A DNA stretch of 64,000 bases from GAS368 sp965227745 (GTDB lineage: Bacteria > Verrucomicrobiota > Verrucomicrobiia > Opitutales > Opitutaceae), in assembly GCA_965227745.1 (NCBI GenBank), contig OZ245769.1, forward strand, positions 1,550,001 to 1,614,000, read 5' to 3'. Below the pieces are notes generated by a model. It searched no databases, was not told the origin of the DNA, and worked only from the letters and a program-made list of their open reading frames with translations. Position numbers and translations under genes: made by a program. Below are positions 9,035-17,803 of the stretch, piece by piece; the stretch's first letter is position 1; each line of letters opens with the position of its first letter.

Positions 9035-10084
9035 TCAATGGGTCATCAAGTAGAAGACGATGTTTACACCGAGCGGATAGGAAATCTTCTCGGAAAAAGT
9101 GCGGAAGTAGCGGTCGTCCTCACCCTCGCGCTCCCAACCATCGGGGACATCGCTGTTGTGGATGACGAGTGCCATGACGCGGCCCTTGTCGTCGAGCCAG
9201 GCGCGAAAGGTCACGGTGTCGGAGCCGATGCCACGGTTGACCGTCTGGAGCGGCGGTGAGCCGGGGTTGTCCCAGCTATGCGCCGTATTCCAAAACTGCA
9301 TCGTGGGGACCTGCAGACGCTGGATCGGGCCCTTGAGGTTGAATACGCAGTGAAAAATCGGGTGATCGATCGTGAGCTCAGTGTAAGAGCGACCAGGCAG
9401 CACGCGCTTCATCGCGGCCTCGAAGAGATTCCATTCCCACTTGCTCCAAAAATCGCTCACGAAGAGCGCGCCACCATTATAGAGGTAGTTGCGCAGCGCG
9501 GTGGTCTCCGCGTCGCTCAACTGGATGTAGCCCGCGTGCTCCATGATGACCATGGGGAAGTCGACGAGCTTGGGGTCCGTGAGCTTGATCACGCGCCCGT
9601 CGGGGTCGGTGCGGATCGAAGTCATCTGCTGGAGACGGTACGAGAAATTGAGATCGGCGTCGGGAAAATCGACCCACCAGCCGAGCTGCGGCCCACGGCC
9701 CCAGCCCTTGTCATCCGGAGGTGCCTCGCCGCCGTAGCGAAACATGATGCGGGCGAACGTGAACACGTCCTTCTCGAAGCCCGGCGTGTTTTTCCACTCC
9801 GGTGTTCCCGTGCTGTGCGAAGCGACCTCGCGGGCCGTGTGGGTATTGTCTTCGTCGATCAGAATGCCGCCCTCGCCGCGCACGAGCGAGCCGCCCTCCT
9901 CGCCACCGCGAAACACTCCGCCTGGGCCGACCCCGCGAAAGCCACCTCCACCGCTGCGGCGAGATTGAGGAAAGCGCTCTTGCGCCGCCGGCTGCCGCAG
10001 CGGCTGGGCGTGCGAAAGCACAGTCCCCACACAGAGCGCGAAGAAAACCGCGAGGCGGCAGCGGATGGAACAGGGAAACGTCAT
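9035..10084 (-). CDS. DUF4159 domain-containing secreted protein (copy 2)
   Basis: 349 residues starting at the ATG two bases after the previous stop; the encoded MTFPCSIRCRLAVFFALCVG is a signal peptide ending near SHAQ. A Gly/Arg-rich linker (about 45-80) precedes the DUF4159 domain, a fold related to glutamine amidotransferases, with YLYNGGALFVSDFW and a C-terminal PLGVNIVFYLMTH. The upstream neighbour is a clear paralogue with matching motifs, so the pair arose by tandem duplication. DUF4159 proteins occur in MoxR/VWA clusters of Planctomycetes and Verrucomicrobia; no activity is established. Confidence 0.88.
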   Translation of the reverse strand: MTFPCSIRCRLAVFFALCVGTVLSHAQPLRQPAAQERFPQSRRSGGGGFRGVGPGGVFRGGEEGGSLVRGEGGILIDEDNTHTAREVASHSTGTPEWKNTPGFEKDVFTFARIMFRYGGEAPPDDKGWGRGPQLGWWVDFPDADLNFSYRLQQMTSIRTDPDGRVIKLTDPKLVDFPMVIMEHAGYIQLSDAETTALRNYLYNGGALFVSDFWSKWEWNLFEAAMKRVLPGRSYTELTIDHPIFHCVFNLKGPIQRLQVPTMQFWNTAHSWDNPGSPPLQTVNRGIGSDTVTFRAWLDDKGRVMALVIHNSDVPDGWEREGEDDRYFRTFSEKISYPLGVNIVFYLMTH

Positions 10085-10086
10085 CT

Positions 10087-10953
10087 TCAGTGGGTCGTCG
10101 CGTAGAAGATGATATTGATGCCGAGCGGATACGCGATCTTCTCGGAGAAAGTTTTGAAATAGTAACCGTTTTCGCCCTCGCGCTCCCAGCCGTCGCCATT
10201 GTCGGTATTGTGTGTGGCGATCACCATCATGCGGCCTTTGTCGTCGTAGAGGGCCCGGTGATGCACTTCGCGGGCGTCGGGGCGCTCCCACGTGACGCCC
10301 GTGAATTCGCTCTGGGTGCCAAGCCGGATGTTGGGCACCTGCCCTTTGGACTGAATGTTAAACACGCAGTGGTAGATAGGATGATCGAGCGGAATTTCCG
10401 CAAACGTGCGGTCGGGAAAAACGCGCTTCATCACCTCGGCCATATTGCCCCATTCCTCCTCACCCCAAAAGTCGTCAAACATGAGGAAGCCACCGTTGAG
10501 CAGATACGTTCGCAGGGCCTCAATCTCCGGATCGGTGAGATAGAGGCTGCCCGGCTCCACCATGTAGATGAAGGGGTAATCGGCCAATTCTTTGTCCGTG
10601 AGCCACAGATAACGGCCATCGGGGTTGACCTTCATCGAGGTCATCTGCTGGAGCCGGTAAGAGAAATTCAGATCGCTGTCCGGCGTATCGGTCGCCCACG
10701 AGCCACCGCGACCATAGTCGCTCCGCGCGCGGCGAACGCGGGCAAAGGTGAACACATCCCCGGTAAAGTTACGCGAATACTGCCAGTTCGGGGTACCCGT
10801 GCTGTGCGACTCCACCTCGCGCGCGGTCCGCGCGCTATCCGGCACGTAGCTCTCACCCCACCCACCGCCTCGTCCACCGCCGAAACGCCGCTGGGCCATG
10901 ACCATCGCGGTCAGCACCAGAAACAGCGAGACGAGTGGGACGAGCTTCTTCAT
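10087..10953 (-). CDS. DUF4159 domain-containing secreted protein (copy 1)
   Basis: 288 residues beginning with a signal peptide (MKKLVPLVSLFLVLTAMVMA, cleavage after AQ). It carries the same domain as the following gene: SDLNFSYRLQQMTS is almost identical in both, followed by YLLNGGFLMFDDFW and a PLGINIIFYATTH end. It lacks most of the Gly-rich linker of copy 2. The ATG overlaps the peptidase stop codon by 4 bases. The likely location is periplasmic. The function is unknown; the amidotransferase-like fold is family knowledge, not shown by catalytic residues here. Confidence 0.88.
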   Translation of the reverse strand: MKKLVPLVSLFLVLTAMVMAQRRFGGGRGGGWGESYVPDSARTAREVESHSTGTPNWQYSRNFTGDVFTFARVRRARSDYGRGGSWATDTPDSDLNFSYRLQQMTSMKVNPDGRYLWLTDKELADYPFIYMVEPGSLYLTDPEIEALRTYLLNGGFLMFDDFWGEEEWGNMAEVMKRVFPDRTFAEIPLDHPIYHCVFNIQSKGQVPNIRLGTQSEFTGVTWERPDAREVHHRALYDDKGRMMVIATHNTDNGDGWEREGENGYYFKTFSEKIAYPLGINIIFYATTH

Positions 10954-13595
10954 TTTTTCCCGGTCTCCTGGAGCTTTTTCACCTCGGCCGCGGGAGGCGG
11001 CGTCGGCGTAGCCCCCGCCGCCTCTGGCGTGCTCGGACCGGCACGATTCAGCTCAAGGAGCACCTTCAGCGCCTCGCGGTAGCGCGGAGCTTCCTCCAAG
11101 GCGTAGAGCGTCTGCGTGCGGGCCTCGGCGATCTCGCCATTCTTCCGCAGCAATTGCGCGAGTTGAAAGTGTGCCCCCGCCGGGTCCGGCACATCGAGTT
11201 GGAGCAACGTACGCCACGCCGTGATGGCTTTCGTGGTGTCGCCGAGTTCGCCACTCGCCTGCGCGAGATAGCGCCAGGGCGGGGCGACGAGCGGATTCAC
11301 TCCGAGGTAGCGCTCGGCGTTGCGTTGAACCGTGGGCCAATCTTTGGCCTCGGCGGCAATCTCCATCAGGCGGGTGTAGGCCTCGATCGCTTCATCGTCG
11401 AGCGCCGCCCACGTGCTGAGGGTTTCACGTTCCGCCGGTAGATCGCCCATTTGTTTGAGCACACCCGCGAGGACTCGATATGGTGAGTCGGAGCCCTTGG
11501 GCGTGGGGTAGAGGCTAAGATAGCGATCGAGCACTTTGCGCGCTTCGGCCCAGTTCTTTTCGCCGGTGAGCTTCCGGACGCGCATCATCATCATCCAGTG
11601 GTTGTCGGGATGCGTCGCTTCCCATGCAGCCAATTCAATCTCGCTGGCCGAAGGCAGGAGAAGTTCTGGCTTCGGCTTTTCGAAATTCATCTTCGGTGCC
11701 ATATCCTCGGCGGCCTTGCGCGCGTAGGCGGCAAACTCTTTTTCCAACTCGTCCATCGGGGCGACGTTCTTCGCCAGCGCATCATTGATCGGTGTGCCAT
11801 CGCGGAGGTCGCGCAGGACGCCCCGCAGCTTGTCGATGCCGTGATGAGTGATGATGTACTCCACCACGAGGGAGGACTCGAGGTAGGCGAACTGGAGGTG
11901 CTGCGAGGTCTTCGGCGAAAGAAACGCCGCACTCAACTTACTCACGGGCACGAGGTCTTCCCCGAGCACCATCTCGCGATACGACGGGTCCATGCGCATG
12001 CCCCAGGCGCGGCTGGCCTGCCGTTCCTCGTAAACCGAGATGCCTTCGCTCAACCACCGCGGCATCTTGTTTTTGGTCATCTGAAGGGTGACGACGTGAC
12101 AAAACTCGTGCCACAGCACCGCTTCCCAATTCGTAGCGCGGCCCCCATGCGCCGCCGGGCCATTGGCCGTCACGACCCGACCAAAGCACACACCGAGGAA
12201 GCCCGCGACATCGGGCATCCCGAAGGTGCGAACGGCGAAATCTTTCTGGTCCGCGAATACTTCCACGTAGGTTGGCTTCGCGAGCTCGACCCCGTACTTC
12301 GTCGTGAGCATGCGGCCCGCTTTGGTGAGCAGTTCCAAGACGCGGGTACCGTAGATCGGCGCCTCCTTGGCGGACATCCGGACGACAAAGTCGTCCGTCT
12401 TCAGCGTCGCGTATTTCGCCATCGTTTCCTGCAACGTGATGAGATTGTAGGCGCCGACATCGTAGTCGTCCTTGTCGTGCACGGCATGGGCCAGCGCCCA
12501 GCCCTCGCCTTCCTCGCCGAGGCGCAGGAGATCGCTCGCGAGTTGGGCCATGGCCGGCAGATAGTTCGGATCGGCCACCCGGGCGCGGCGCTGGTAGCTC
12601 GCACCCTCCGCAAAACGGTACTTTTCGGAGAGCTTCTTACCAATGAGCCAGTCCACGCGTGGGTTGGTCGGCCAGAACTTGAGCGCCGTCGCCCGGTCGG
12701 TGGCCTCGCCCGCTTTGTCGTTTTTAAGGTGAGCAATCACCGCGTGATAGGCCCACGCGTCGGGATGAAATGGATTCACCGCAAAGATTTTGCCGAGCAG
12801 GGTGATCGCACCATCGTAATCCTCGCCGTCGATGCGGTTATCCACGAGTTGGAGGAGGCTCGGGACATGGCGGGGGTTGGCCTTAAGGGCCGCCTCGGTG
12901 GAGGCGGAGGCCGCCTCGCGATCGCCGTTTTCAAAGGCCTGCGCGCGGCCGGCATGCAAGTCGGGATCGTCGGGCAGTTCCTTCAGGCCCTCGTCAAAGG
13001 CTCGCGCGGCCAGGGCGTAGTCGTGCTTCTCCAACGCCAATTCGCCCCGGGCCAGATATACGTCGCGGAGCTTCGGGTCGGCCTTTTGCGCGACGCCGTA
13101 GACCCGATCAAGGACGTCCTTGGGGTCGTTGCCGAGGGCGAGAGCCATCCGTCCAAAAATCACGAGGTCGGCCGGATTGCGGTACATCCAGAGGCGTCCG
13201 GTCACGAGGCGTTGAATCTCCTCCAACCGCCGCGCGGCCTCTTCGGGCCGGCCATTGGCCGTCGCCACGCTGCGCGAGAGCCAGCGCAAGCGGATGCTGG
13301 AGGGATCGCTGTTGAGCGCCTCCTTCATCGTCGAGTCGGCTTCGCCGTAGCGACCAGTCGCTAACAGCACCTCGACGCGCAACATCTGCCAATCGAAACT
13401 CGCCGGCGTCTCCCGGAAACCAATCTCCGATTCCTTCAGGGCGTACTCGTACTCTCCGGCCATGAACTTCCGCCGGACCTCGCCGACATCCGCCGCGCCC
13501 CACACCGTTCCCGCCCATGCCAGCCATCCGACGACGAAAAAGCCCAGCCACCGGGAGGCGGGACGTGCGGCGTGCGGAATCCGGCAAACGCTCAT
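10950..13595 (-). CDS. Secreted TPR protein with HExxH peptidase (peptidase MA-like) domain
   Basis: 881 residues from the ATG giving MSVCRIPHAA; an in-frame ATG at 13640 would add 15 residues before the hydrophobic segment (WLGFFVVGWLAWAGTVWGA), which looks like a signal peptide. The N-terminal half (about 45-400) is TPR repeats. The middle holds a gluzincin-type zinc site, HEFCH followed by WLSEGISVYEE, typical of peptidase MA-like proteins. More TPRs fill residues 700-860, and the tail is Pro-rich. It is the first gene of the MoxR/VWA operon, which runs without gaps to the window edge. Role is inferred as envelope proteolysis or assembly. Confidence 0.85.
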   Translation of the reverse strand: MSVCRIPHAARPASRWLGFFVVGWLAWAGTVWGAADVGEVRRKFMAGEYEYALKESEIGFRETPASFDWQMLRVEVLLATGRYGEADSTMKEALNSDPSSIRLRWLSRSVATANGRPEEAARRLEEIQRLVTGRLWMYRNPADLVIFGRMALALGNDPKDVLDRVYGVAQKADPKLRDVYLARGELALEKHDYALAARAFDEGLKELPDDPDLHAGRAQAFENGDREAASASTEAALKANPRHVPSLLQLVDNRIDGEDYDGAITLLGKIFAVNPFHPDAWAYHAVIAHLKNDKAGEATDRATALKFWPTNPRVDWLIGKKLSEKYRFAEGASYQRRARVADPNYLPAMAQLASDLLRLGEEGEGWALAHAVHDKDDYDVGAYNLITLQETMAKYATLKTDDFVVRMSAKEAPIYGTRVLELLTKAGRMLTTKYGVELAKPTYVEVFADQKDFAVRTFGMPDVAGFLGVCFGRVVTANGPAAHGGRATNWEAVLWHEFCHVVTLQMTKNKMPRWLSEGISVYEERQASRAWGMRMDPSYREMVLGEDLVPVSKLSAAFLSPKTSQHLQFAYLESSLVVEYIITHHGIDKLRGVLRDLRDGTPINDALAKNVAPMDELEKEFAAYARKAAEDMAPKMNFEKPKPELLLPSASEIELAAWEATHPDNHWMMMMRVRKLTGEKNWAEARKVLDRYLSLYPTPKGSDSPYRVLAGVLKQMGDLPAERETLSTWAALDDEAIEAYTRLMEIAAEAKDWPTVQRNAERYLGVNPLVAPPWRYLAQASGELGDTTKAITAWRTLLQLDVPDPAGAHFQLAQLLRKNGEIAEARTQTLYALEEAPRYREALKVLLELNRAGPSTPEAAGATPTPPPAAEVKKLQETGKK

Positions 13596-13880
13596 TCGCA
13601 CAGCTTGATGGGGGTATGAATCATAGCAAGGCACGGGCACTCATTCCGTTAGACGTACAAGAAGTCAAAGAGTGATACGTTTCCAAATAAAATCTCCGCG
13701 AATTCTAACCGGTGCGTCCGGAACCGCCCGCACGCCATGTGCCGTCTCTCCTGCAACTTCCATGCGAGCCAACTCAACTTCCGGAGAATCCGCCTTATAA
13801 GTCCGCGCGAGGTCCCGGCGTCCGTCGGCAAATCTCCCCCAGCGAATCCCTCGCAAGCGCCGCCTCCCCCCACCACCATT

Positions 13881-14186
13881 CTAACGCTCCCGCCCTCGCC
13901 ACGCCCGATACCGCGCCCGCGGCTCCGCCGTGATCCCATTGATCCCGTGTCGCGGCAGCCACCAGCCATGCACGACCAGCATGGCCACCAGCACCAGGCC
14001 CAGCGCCGTCAGAAACCAGCCGCGCCCTAACCACGCCGATAGCCCGACGCCCATCACCACCCCGACCGCCACTTTCGACAACCGCCGGGCCTTCGTTTCC
14101 TGTTCCGCAAACGCCGTCAGTACCACGCTTCCGACATTCGTAAGCGCCAGGATCACCGCCACCTCAAACCAGTATCGCGAGTCCAT
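13881..14186 (-). CDS. Small three-helix membrane protein, unknown
   Basis: 101 residues with about three hydrophobic segments (around 7-24, 40-53 and 58-76) and a basic C-terminal tail (RARYRAWRGRER). It lies 42 bases after the universal stress gene on the same strand and may be the last gene of the barrel-mntH-usp unit. No family was recognised. The 285 bases between it and the peptidase operon contain no convincing gene and probably carry that operon's promoter. Confidence 0.6.
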   Translation of the reverse strand: MDSRYWFEVAVILALTNVGSVVLTAFAEQETKARRLSKVAVGVVMGVGLSAWLGRGWFLTALGLVLVAMLVVHGWWLPRHGINGITAEPRARYRAWRGRER

Positions 14187-14228
14187 GTCGTTGAGTCATT
14201 CCTCGGCCGGCGGTCCCCTCGCCCATTC

Positions 14229-14681
14229 TCATTTCGGCGCAAAGGGCGCCGCCGTCCCACTACCCGAACGCACCACGAGAATCGGGATCGAGGTATTGTG
14301 CCGCACCTTGTCGATCGTGCTGCCAAAGACGAAATCGCCCAGCAGTTTGTGCCCGTGCGAGGTCATCGCGATGAGGTCGCAGGCGCGCGCCACCGCCGTC
14401 TTGAGGATTTCCGTCGGCGGATTGCCCAGGGCCAGTTCCGTCGTCACGACGATATGGGAGGCCCGCAATTTCTCGGCCACGCTGTCGAGGTACGCCCGGT
14501 CGGCTTTCATCTCGGCCGACTCCACAAGTTTCAACTGATCGAAATTCCGCGCCGCAAATCCATCCGCGACGTGCACGAGCAACAGCTCCGAGCCGAGGAG
14601 CAACGCCAGTTCCGCCACATGCGGCACGAGGGTATCGTCCGCGCGTCCATTTTCGAGGGCTACGAGAATCTTTTTATACAT
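14229..14681 (-). CDS. Universal stress protein (UspA family)
   Basis: 150 residues from MYKKILVALENGRADD; the earlier in-frame ATG lies inside the mntH end and adds no conserved sequence. The C-terminus keeps the ATP-binding type pattern (SHGHKLLGDFVFGSTIDKV, then PILVV), so it belongs to the nucleotide-binding UspA subgroup. It follows mntH by 34 bases on the same strand. A Usp gene next to a manganese importer fits a stress role, but the ligand and target are not visible from sequence. Confidence 0.93.
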   Translation of the reverse strand: MYKKILVALENGRADDTLVPHVAELALLLGSELLLVHVADGFAARNFDQLKLVESAEMKADRAYLDSVAEKLRASHIVVTTELALGNPPTEILKTAVARACDLIAMTSHGHKLLGDFVFGSTIDKVRHNTSIPILVVRSGSGTAAPFAPK

Positions 14682-14715
14682 TGGGGTAGAATAAAAACGT
14701 CTGCTCCTCACACGC

Positions 14716-16083
14716 TCACTCGCCGCCCGTGAGGCCGACAAAGTCCAGCAACAACTTCACATTGAGGACCACGATGATCGTCGTGGTGACCCACGCGAGG
14801 ATCTTTACCCAGAGCGGATTCGCAAACTCCCCCATCTTCAGCTTGTCGCTCGTAAACATCACGAGCGGGATCACTGCAAAGGGTAGCTGCAGGCTCAGCA
14901 CCACCTGGCTCATCACCAGCAGCTTCGCCGTCCCGCTTTCACCATAGAGTCCCGCCACGATCGCCGCCGGTACGATCGCGATCGCGCGCGTGATCAGACG
15001 CCTCAGCCAGGGCCGCAATCGGATGTTGAGAAATCCTTCCATGACGATCTGTCCCGCGAGGGTTCCCGTCAGTGTCGAGTTTTGGCCCGAGGCCAGCAGC
15101 GCCACCGCAAAGAGGACGCTCGCCAGGCCCACACCGAGCATCGGCGAGAGGAGTTGATACGCGTCTTGGATTTCCGCCACGTCGTGCTTGCCCTGCTTGA
15201 AGAAGGTTGCCGCCGCCACGATCAAAATCGAGGCGTTGATAAACAGCGCAAACATTAGCGCCACCGTCGAGTCGATGGTCGCAAACTTGATCGCCTCCCG
15301 CTTGCCCATCGTATCCGGATTGTACTTACGCGTCTGCACGATGGAGGAGTGCAGGTACAGGTTGTGGGGCATCACGGTCGCCCCGAGGATGCCGATGGCG
15401 ATAAACAGCATCGCCGGATTGCTGATAATCTCCGGCGTGGGGAGAAATCCACCCAAGAGCTCCGCCACCGCCGGCTTTGAAAACAATATCTCCAGCCCGA
15501 AGCAGAGTCCGATCAATAGCATCAGCGAGATCACGATAGCCTCCAGCCAGCGGAAGCCGCGATTCGCCAGCCAGAGCACCACCAGCACGTCGAGCGCCGT
15601 CAGGCACACGCCCCACACCAGCGGGATGTGAAAGAGCAAATTCAACGCGATGGCCGTGCCGATCACCTCCGCCAGATCGCACGCGCAGATCGCGATCTCA
15701 CAGAGAAACCAGAGGCACATCGCCACCGGCTTCGAGTAGTGATCGCGACACGCCTGCGCGAGATCTCGTCCCGTCACGATACCGAGCTTCGCGCAGAGGG
15801 ACTGTAGCAAAATCGCCATCAAGTTCGAGATCAGGATGACGCTGAGCAGGGTGTAGCCAAATTGAGACCCGCCCGCCAGGTCGGTCGCCCAGTTGCCGGG
15901 GTCCATGTAGCCCACCGCCACGAGATAGCCCGGCCCGGAAAACGCGATGAGCTTGCGCCAGAAGCTCGCGCCTTTCGGCACGGTCACCGTGCCGTGCGAT
16001 TCCGGCAGGCTCTGTGTCGTCGAGCGCTGCCGCCAACCGGGTTCGGTACTGGGGGTGGGAGATGAACTGCCTTCCGTCGTCAT
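14716..16083 (-). CDS. mntH: Nramp family Mn2+/Fe2+ transporter MntH
   Basis: 455 residues with the Nramp signatures: the metal-binding DPGN motif in the first helix (GYMDPGNWATDLAGG), the MPHNLYLHSS motif in the sixth helix, and about eleven hydrophobic segments. The family imports Mn2+ or Fe2+ with protons across the inner membrane. The gene starts 12 bases after the barrel gene and precedes usp, and a DtxR/MntR regulator is divergent upstream, which supports manganese as substrate. An N-terminal Ser/Thr/Pro-rich tail of about 40 residues is longer than usual. Confidence 0.95.
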   Translation of the reverse strand: MTTEGSSSPTPSTEPGWRQRSTTQSLPESHGTVTVPKGASFWRKLIAFSGPGYLVAVGYMDPGNWATDLAGGSQFGYTLLSVILISNLMAILLQSLCAKLGIVTGRDLAQACRDHYSKPVAMCLWFLCEIAICACDLAEVIGTAIALNLLFHIPLVWGVCLTALDVLVVLWLANRGFRWLEAIVISLMLLIGLCFGLEILFSKPAVAELLGGFLPTPEIISNPAMLFIAIGILGATVMPHNLYLHSSIVQTRKYNPDTMGKREAIKFATIDSTVALMFALFINASILIVAAATFFKQGKHDVAEIQDAYQLLSPMLGVGLASVLFAVALLASGQNSTLTGTLAGQIVMEGFLNIRLRPWLRRLITRAIAIVPAAIVAGLYGESGTAKLLVMSQVVLSLQLPFAVIPLVMFTSDKLKMGEFANPLWVKILAWVTTTIIVVLNVKLLLDFVGLTGGE

Positions 16084-16095
16084 AAATTTTCCGGC

Positions 16096-16932
16096 TCAGA
16101 ATCGGCGCGAGAGCCCCACGAAGAGACCGACGTCGTCGGCCGACCGCGAAATCCCGAGGTTCGCCCCGGTGTCGAGTTGCGTGTTGGCATCGAGCTTCCA
16201 CGCCACTCCGGCATTAAACGTGGCCACATGCGCGCCATCGCCCGCCGAAGATGTCAGTTCGAGGTAGCCAGAGACATCTTTCACGATTTCGTGGCCCACC
16301 GTGATTGTGTTGTTCCACACCACGCGGTGCCCGCCGCCCGGGCCGCGCGAGCGAAACTCCGCCGCCGTCATCGCCCCGCCGTCCCACCCCGCGCTGAGTT
16401 CGAAAGCCAGCGGAAAAAAGATCGTGCCCTCCGCGCGGTCCGCGCCCAGTCCCGCCGTCGCCACCGGCAGAGTCAGGTCGGCGATCAGCCCAAAGGCCGT
16501 GGCCCCGCCGTCATTGCCCCAGAAATTGAGCTTCCCGCGCAGGGTCACATCGCCGAATCCCGAGTGCGTCTCACGCGGCCCGCCGCGCGGCGTCTCGCTC
16601 GCGCGAATGTAGGGCGACACAAATATCCCCGCCTCTACATTATTGAGCAGCCCGAGCCGGAGGTTAAACGGCGCCACGCCCCACTGCGTTGTCCCCCCGC
16701 CGTCGCGGCGGTTGCGCGTGAAGTTCGCGAAATCCATCTCCACCTGCACATGCCCCGTGTCCACGGTAAAGGGGCTCTCCGTCGCGTCCGGCCGGTCGGT
16801 GGCCATCTCGCGCATCAGGTTCGTCGGCGTCGGGTTCGCGAGCGTGTAAGCGCCTTTGTCCGCCGCCAGCGCATCGGCCGCAAAGGCCATCACCCCCGCC
16901 CCGACGATCCAAGCTGAACGATAAAAAATCAC
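16096..16932 (-). CDS. Outer-membrane beta-barrel transporter-like protein
   Basis: 278 residues with a signal peptide (cleavage near ADALAADKG), then alternating amphipathic strands and a terminal aromatic residue (GLFVGLSRRF), as in outer-membrane barrels. The motif TDRPDATESPFTVDTGHVQ matches proteins annotated as transporter or phenol-degradation MetA-like (PF13557). It is first in an operon with mntH and lies directly downstream of the palindrome shared with mntR. The inferred role is an outer-membrane pore for metal entry; this is from context, not shown. Confidence 0.75.
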   Translation of the reverse strand: MIFYRSAWIVGAGVMAFAADALAADKGAYTLANPTPTNLMREMATDRPDATESPFTVDTGHVQVEMDFANFTRNRRDGGGTTQWGVAPFNLRLGLLNNVEAGIFVSPYIRASETPRGGPRETHSGFGDVTLRGKLNFWGNDGGATAFGLIADLTLPVATAGLGADRAEGTIFFPLAFELSAGWDGGAMTAAEFRSRGPGGGHRVVWNNTITVGHEIVKDVSGYLELTSSAGDGAHVATFNAGVAWKLDANTQLDTGANLGISRSADDVGLFVGLSRRF

Positions 16933-16954
16933 AGTGAGAGGGGTATGCGGTCGC

Positions 16955-16974
16955 TATTTTGATTAGTCAAAATA
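16955..16974. promoter_or_regulatory. Perfect palindrome, probable MntR operator
   Basis: TATTTTGATTAGTCAAAATA has two perfect 8-base arms around TTAG. It sits in the 87-base gap between the divergent barrel-mntH-usp genes and mntR. DtxR/MntR proteins bind AT-rich dyads of about 20 bases, so autoregulation plus control of mntH is the natural reading. The surrounding DNA is GC-rich, which makes this AT-rich dyad stand out. Confidence 0.75.
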
Positions 16975-17019
16975 AATCTTTGGGTTGCCTCAAACGGGCC
17001 TTGTCCTCTCTCCTGCGTG

Positions 17020-17682
17020 ATGGCGTCGAGCACCGTCGAAAACTACCTGAAGCATGTGCTGCTGCTCTCCGCGGGCGGCGATGGCCTCGTGCCCATGGGC
17101 GCACTCGCCGAGGCCCTCGCGGTCGTGCCCGGCACCGTGACCACCATGGTCAAGTCCCTCGCCGACGCCGGGCTCGTCGAGCACCGCCCGCGCCATGGCG
17201 TCAAGCTCACCGCCGAGGGCCGCGCCCTCGCGCTCAACGTCCTGCGCAAACACCGCCTCGTCGAGACCTTCCTCGTCAATGTCCTCAAGATGGACTGGTC
17301 GTCCGTCCACGCCGAGGCCGAGCAGCTCGAGCACGCGATCTCCGACGAAGTCCTCGACCGGCTCGACGCCCTCCTCGGCCACCCCGAGACCGATCCCCAT
17401 GGCGACCCCATCCCCAGCCGGCAGGGCCAGCTCGACGCCCAAGTCTACGCCACCCTGGCCACCTGCGTCGTCGAGAAACCCCTCCGCATCGTGCGCATCA
17501 CCGACCAATCGCCAGAGTTTCTCCACTTCGCGGAGGAAAATGTCCTGCTCCCCGCGGAAGCGGTGCGCGTCACCTCCCGCAATCTCGCCGCTGGCTTGGT
17601 GACCCTAAAAAAATCCGGCCCCCGCCCCCTCGTCCTCAGCCTCGCCGCCGCTGGGAAAATCCTCGTCCAGCCCACCCGCTAA
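17020..17682 (+). CDS. mntR: DtxR/MntR family metal-dependent transcriptional regulator
   Basis: 220 residues; a GTG codon directly before the ATG is an alternative start. An N-terminal winged helix (STVENYLKHVLLL through VTTMVKSLADAGLVE) is followed by the metal-binding and dimerisation domain with RKHRLVETFL and EAEQLEHAIS, which places Glu, Glu and His where MntR ligands lie. The C-terminal 70 residues form an SH3-like FeoA domain, making this the long DtxR type. It is divergent from the barrel-mntH-usp genes, with a 20-base palindrome between them. It likely represses manganese uptake when the metal is plentiful. Confidence 0.92.
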   Translation: MASSTVENYLKHVLLLSAGGDGLVPMGALAEALAVVPGTVTTMVKSLADAGLVEHRPRHGVKLTAEGRALALNVLRKHRLVETFLVNVLKMDWSSVHAEAEQLEHAISDEVLDRLDALLGHPETDPHGDPIPSRQGQLDAQVYATLATCVVEKPLRIVRITDQSPEFLHFAEENVLLPAEAVRVTSRNLAAGLVTLKKSGPRPLVLSLAAAGKILVQPTR

Positions 17683-17739
17683 ACCCGCTCCGGTCTCGCA
17701 GGCAGGCCCACAACCGCTTCCCCCATCGATCTGATTTCA

Positions 17740-17766
17740 TTTCGTGTTTTTCGTGTATTTCGTGGT
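17740..17766 (+). repeat. Period-9 TTTCGTG array
   Basis: Three consecutive 9-base units, TTTCGTGTT, TTTCGTGTA and TTTCGTGGT, then a C-run, lie between mntR and the ABC permease. Related phrases occur near 20741-20770, 36545-36564 and, inverted, 37683-37715. No coding or promoter role is evident. Confidence 0.6.
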
Positions 17767-17803
17767 TCCCCCCTGCCTTTCTTCCGTGTGACACTCCCGC
17801 CCG

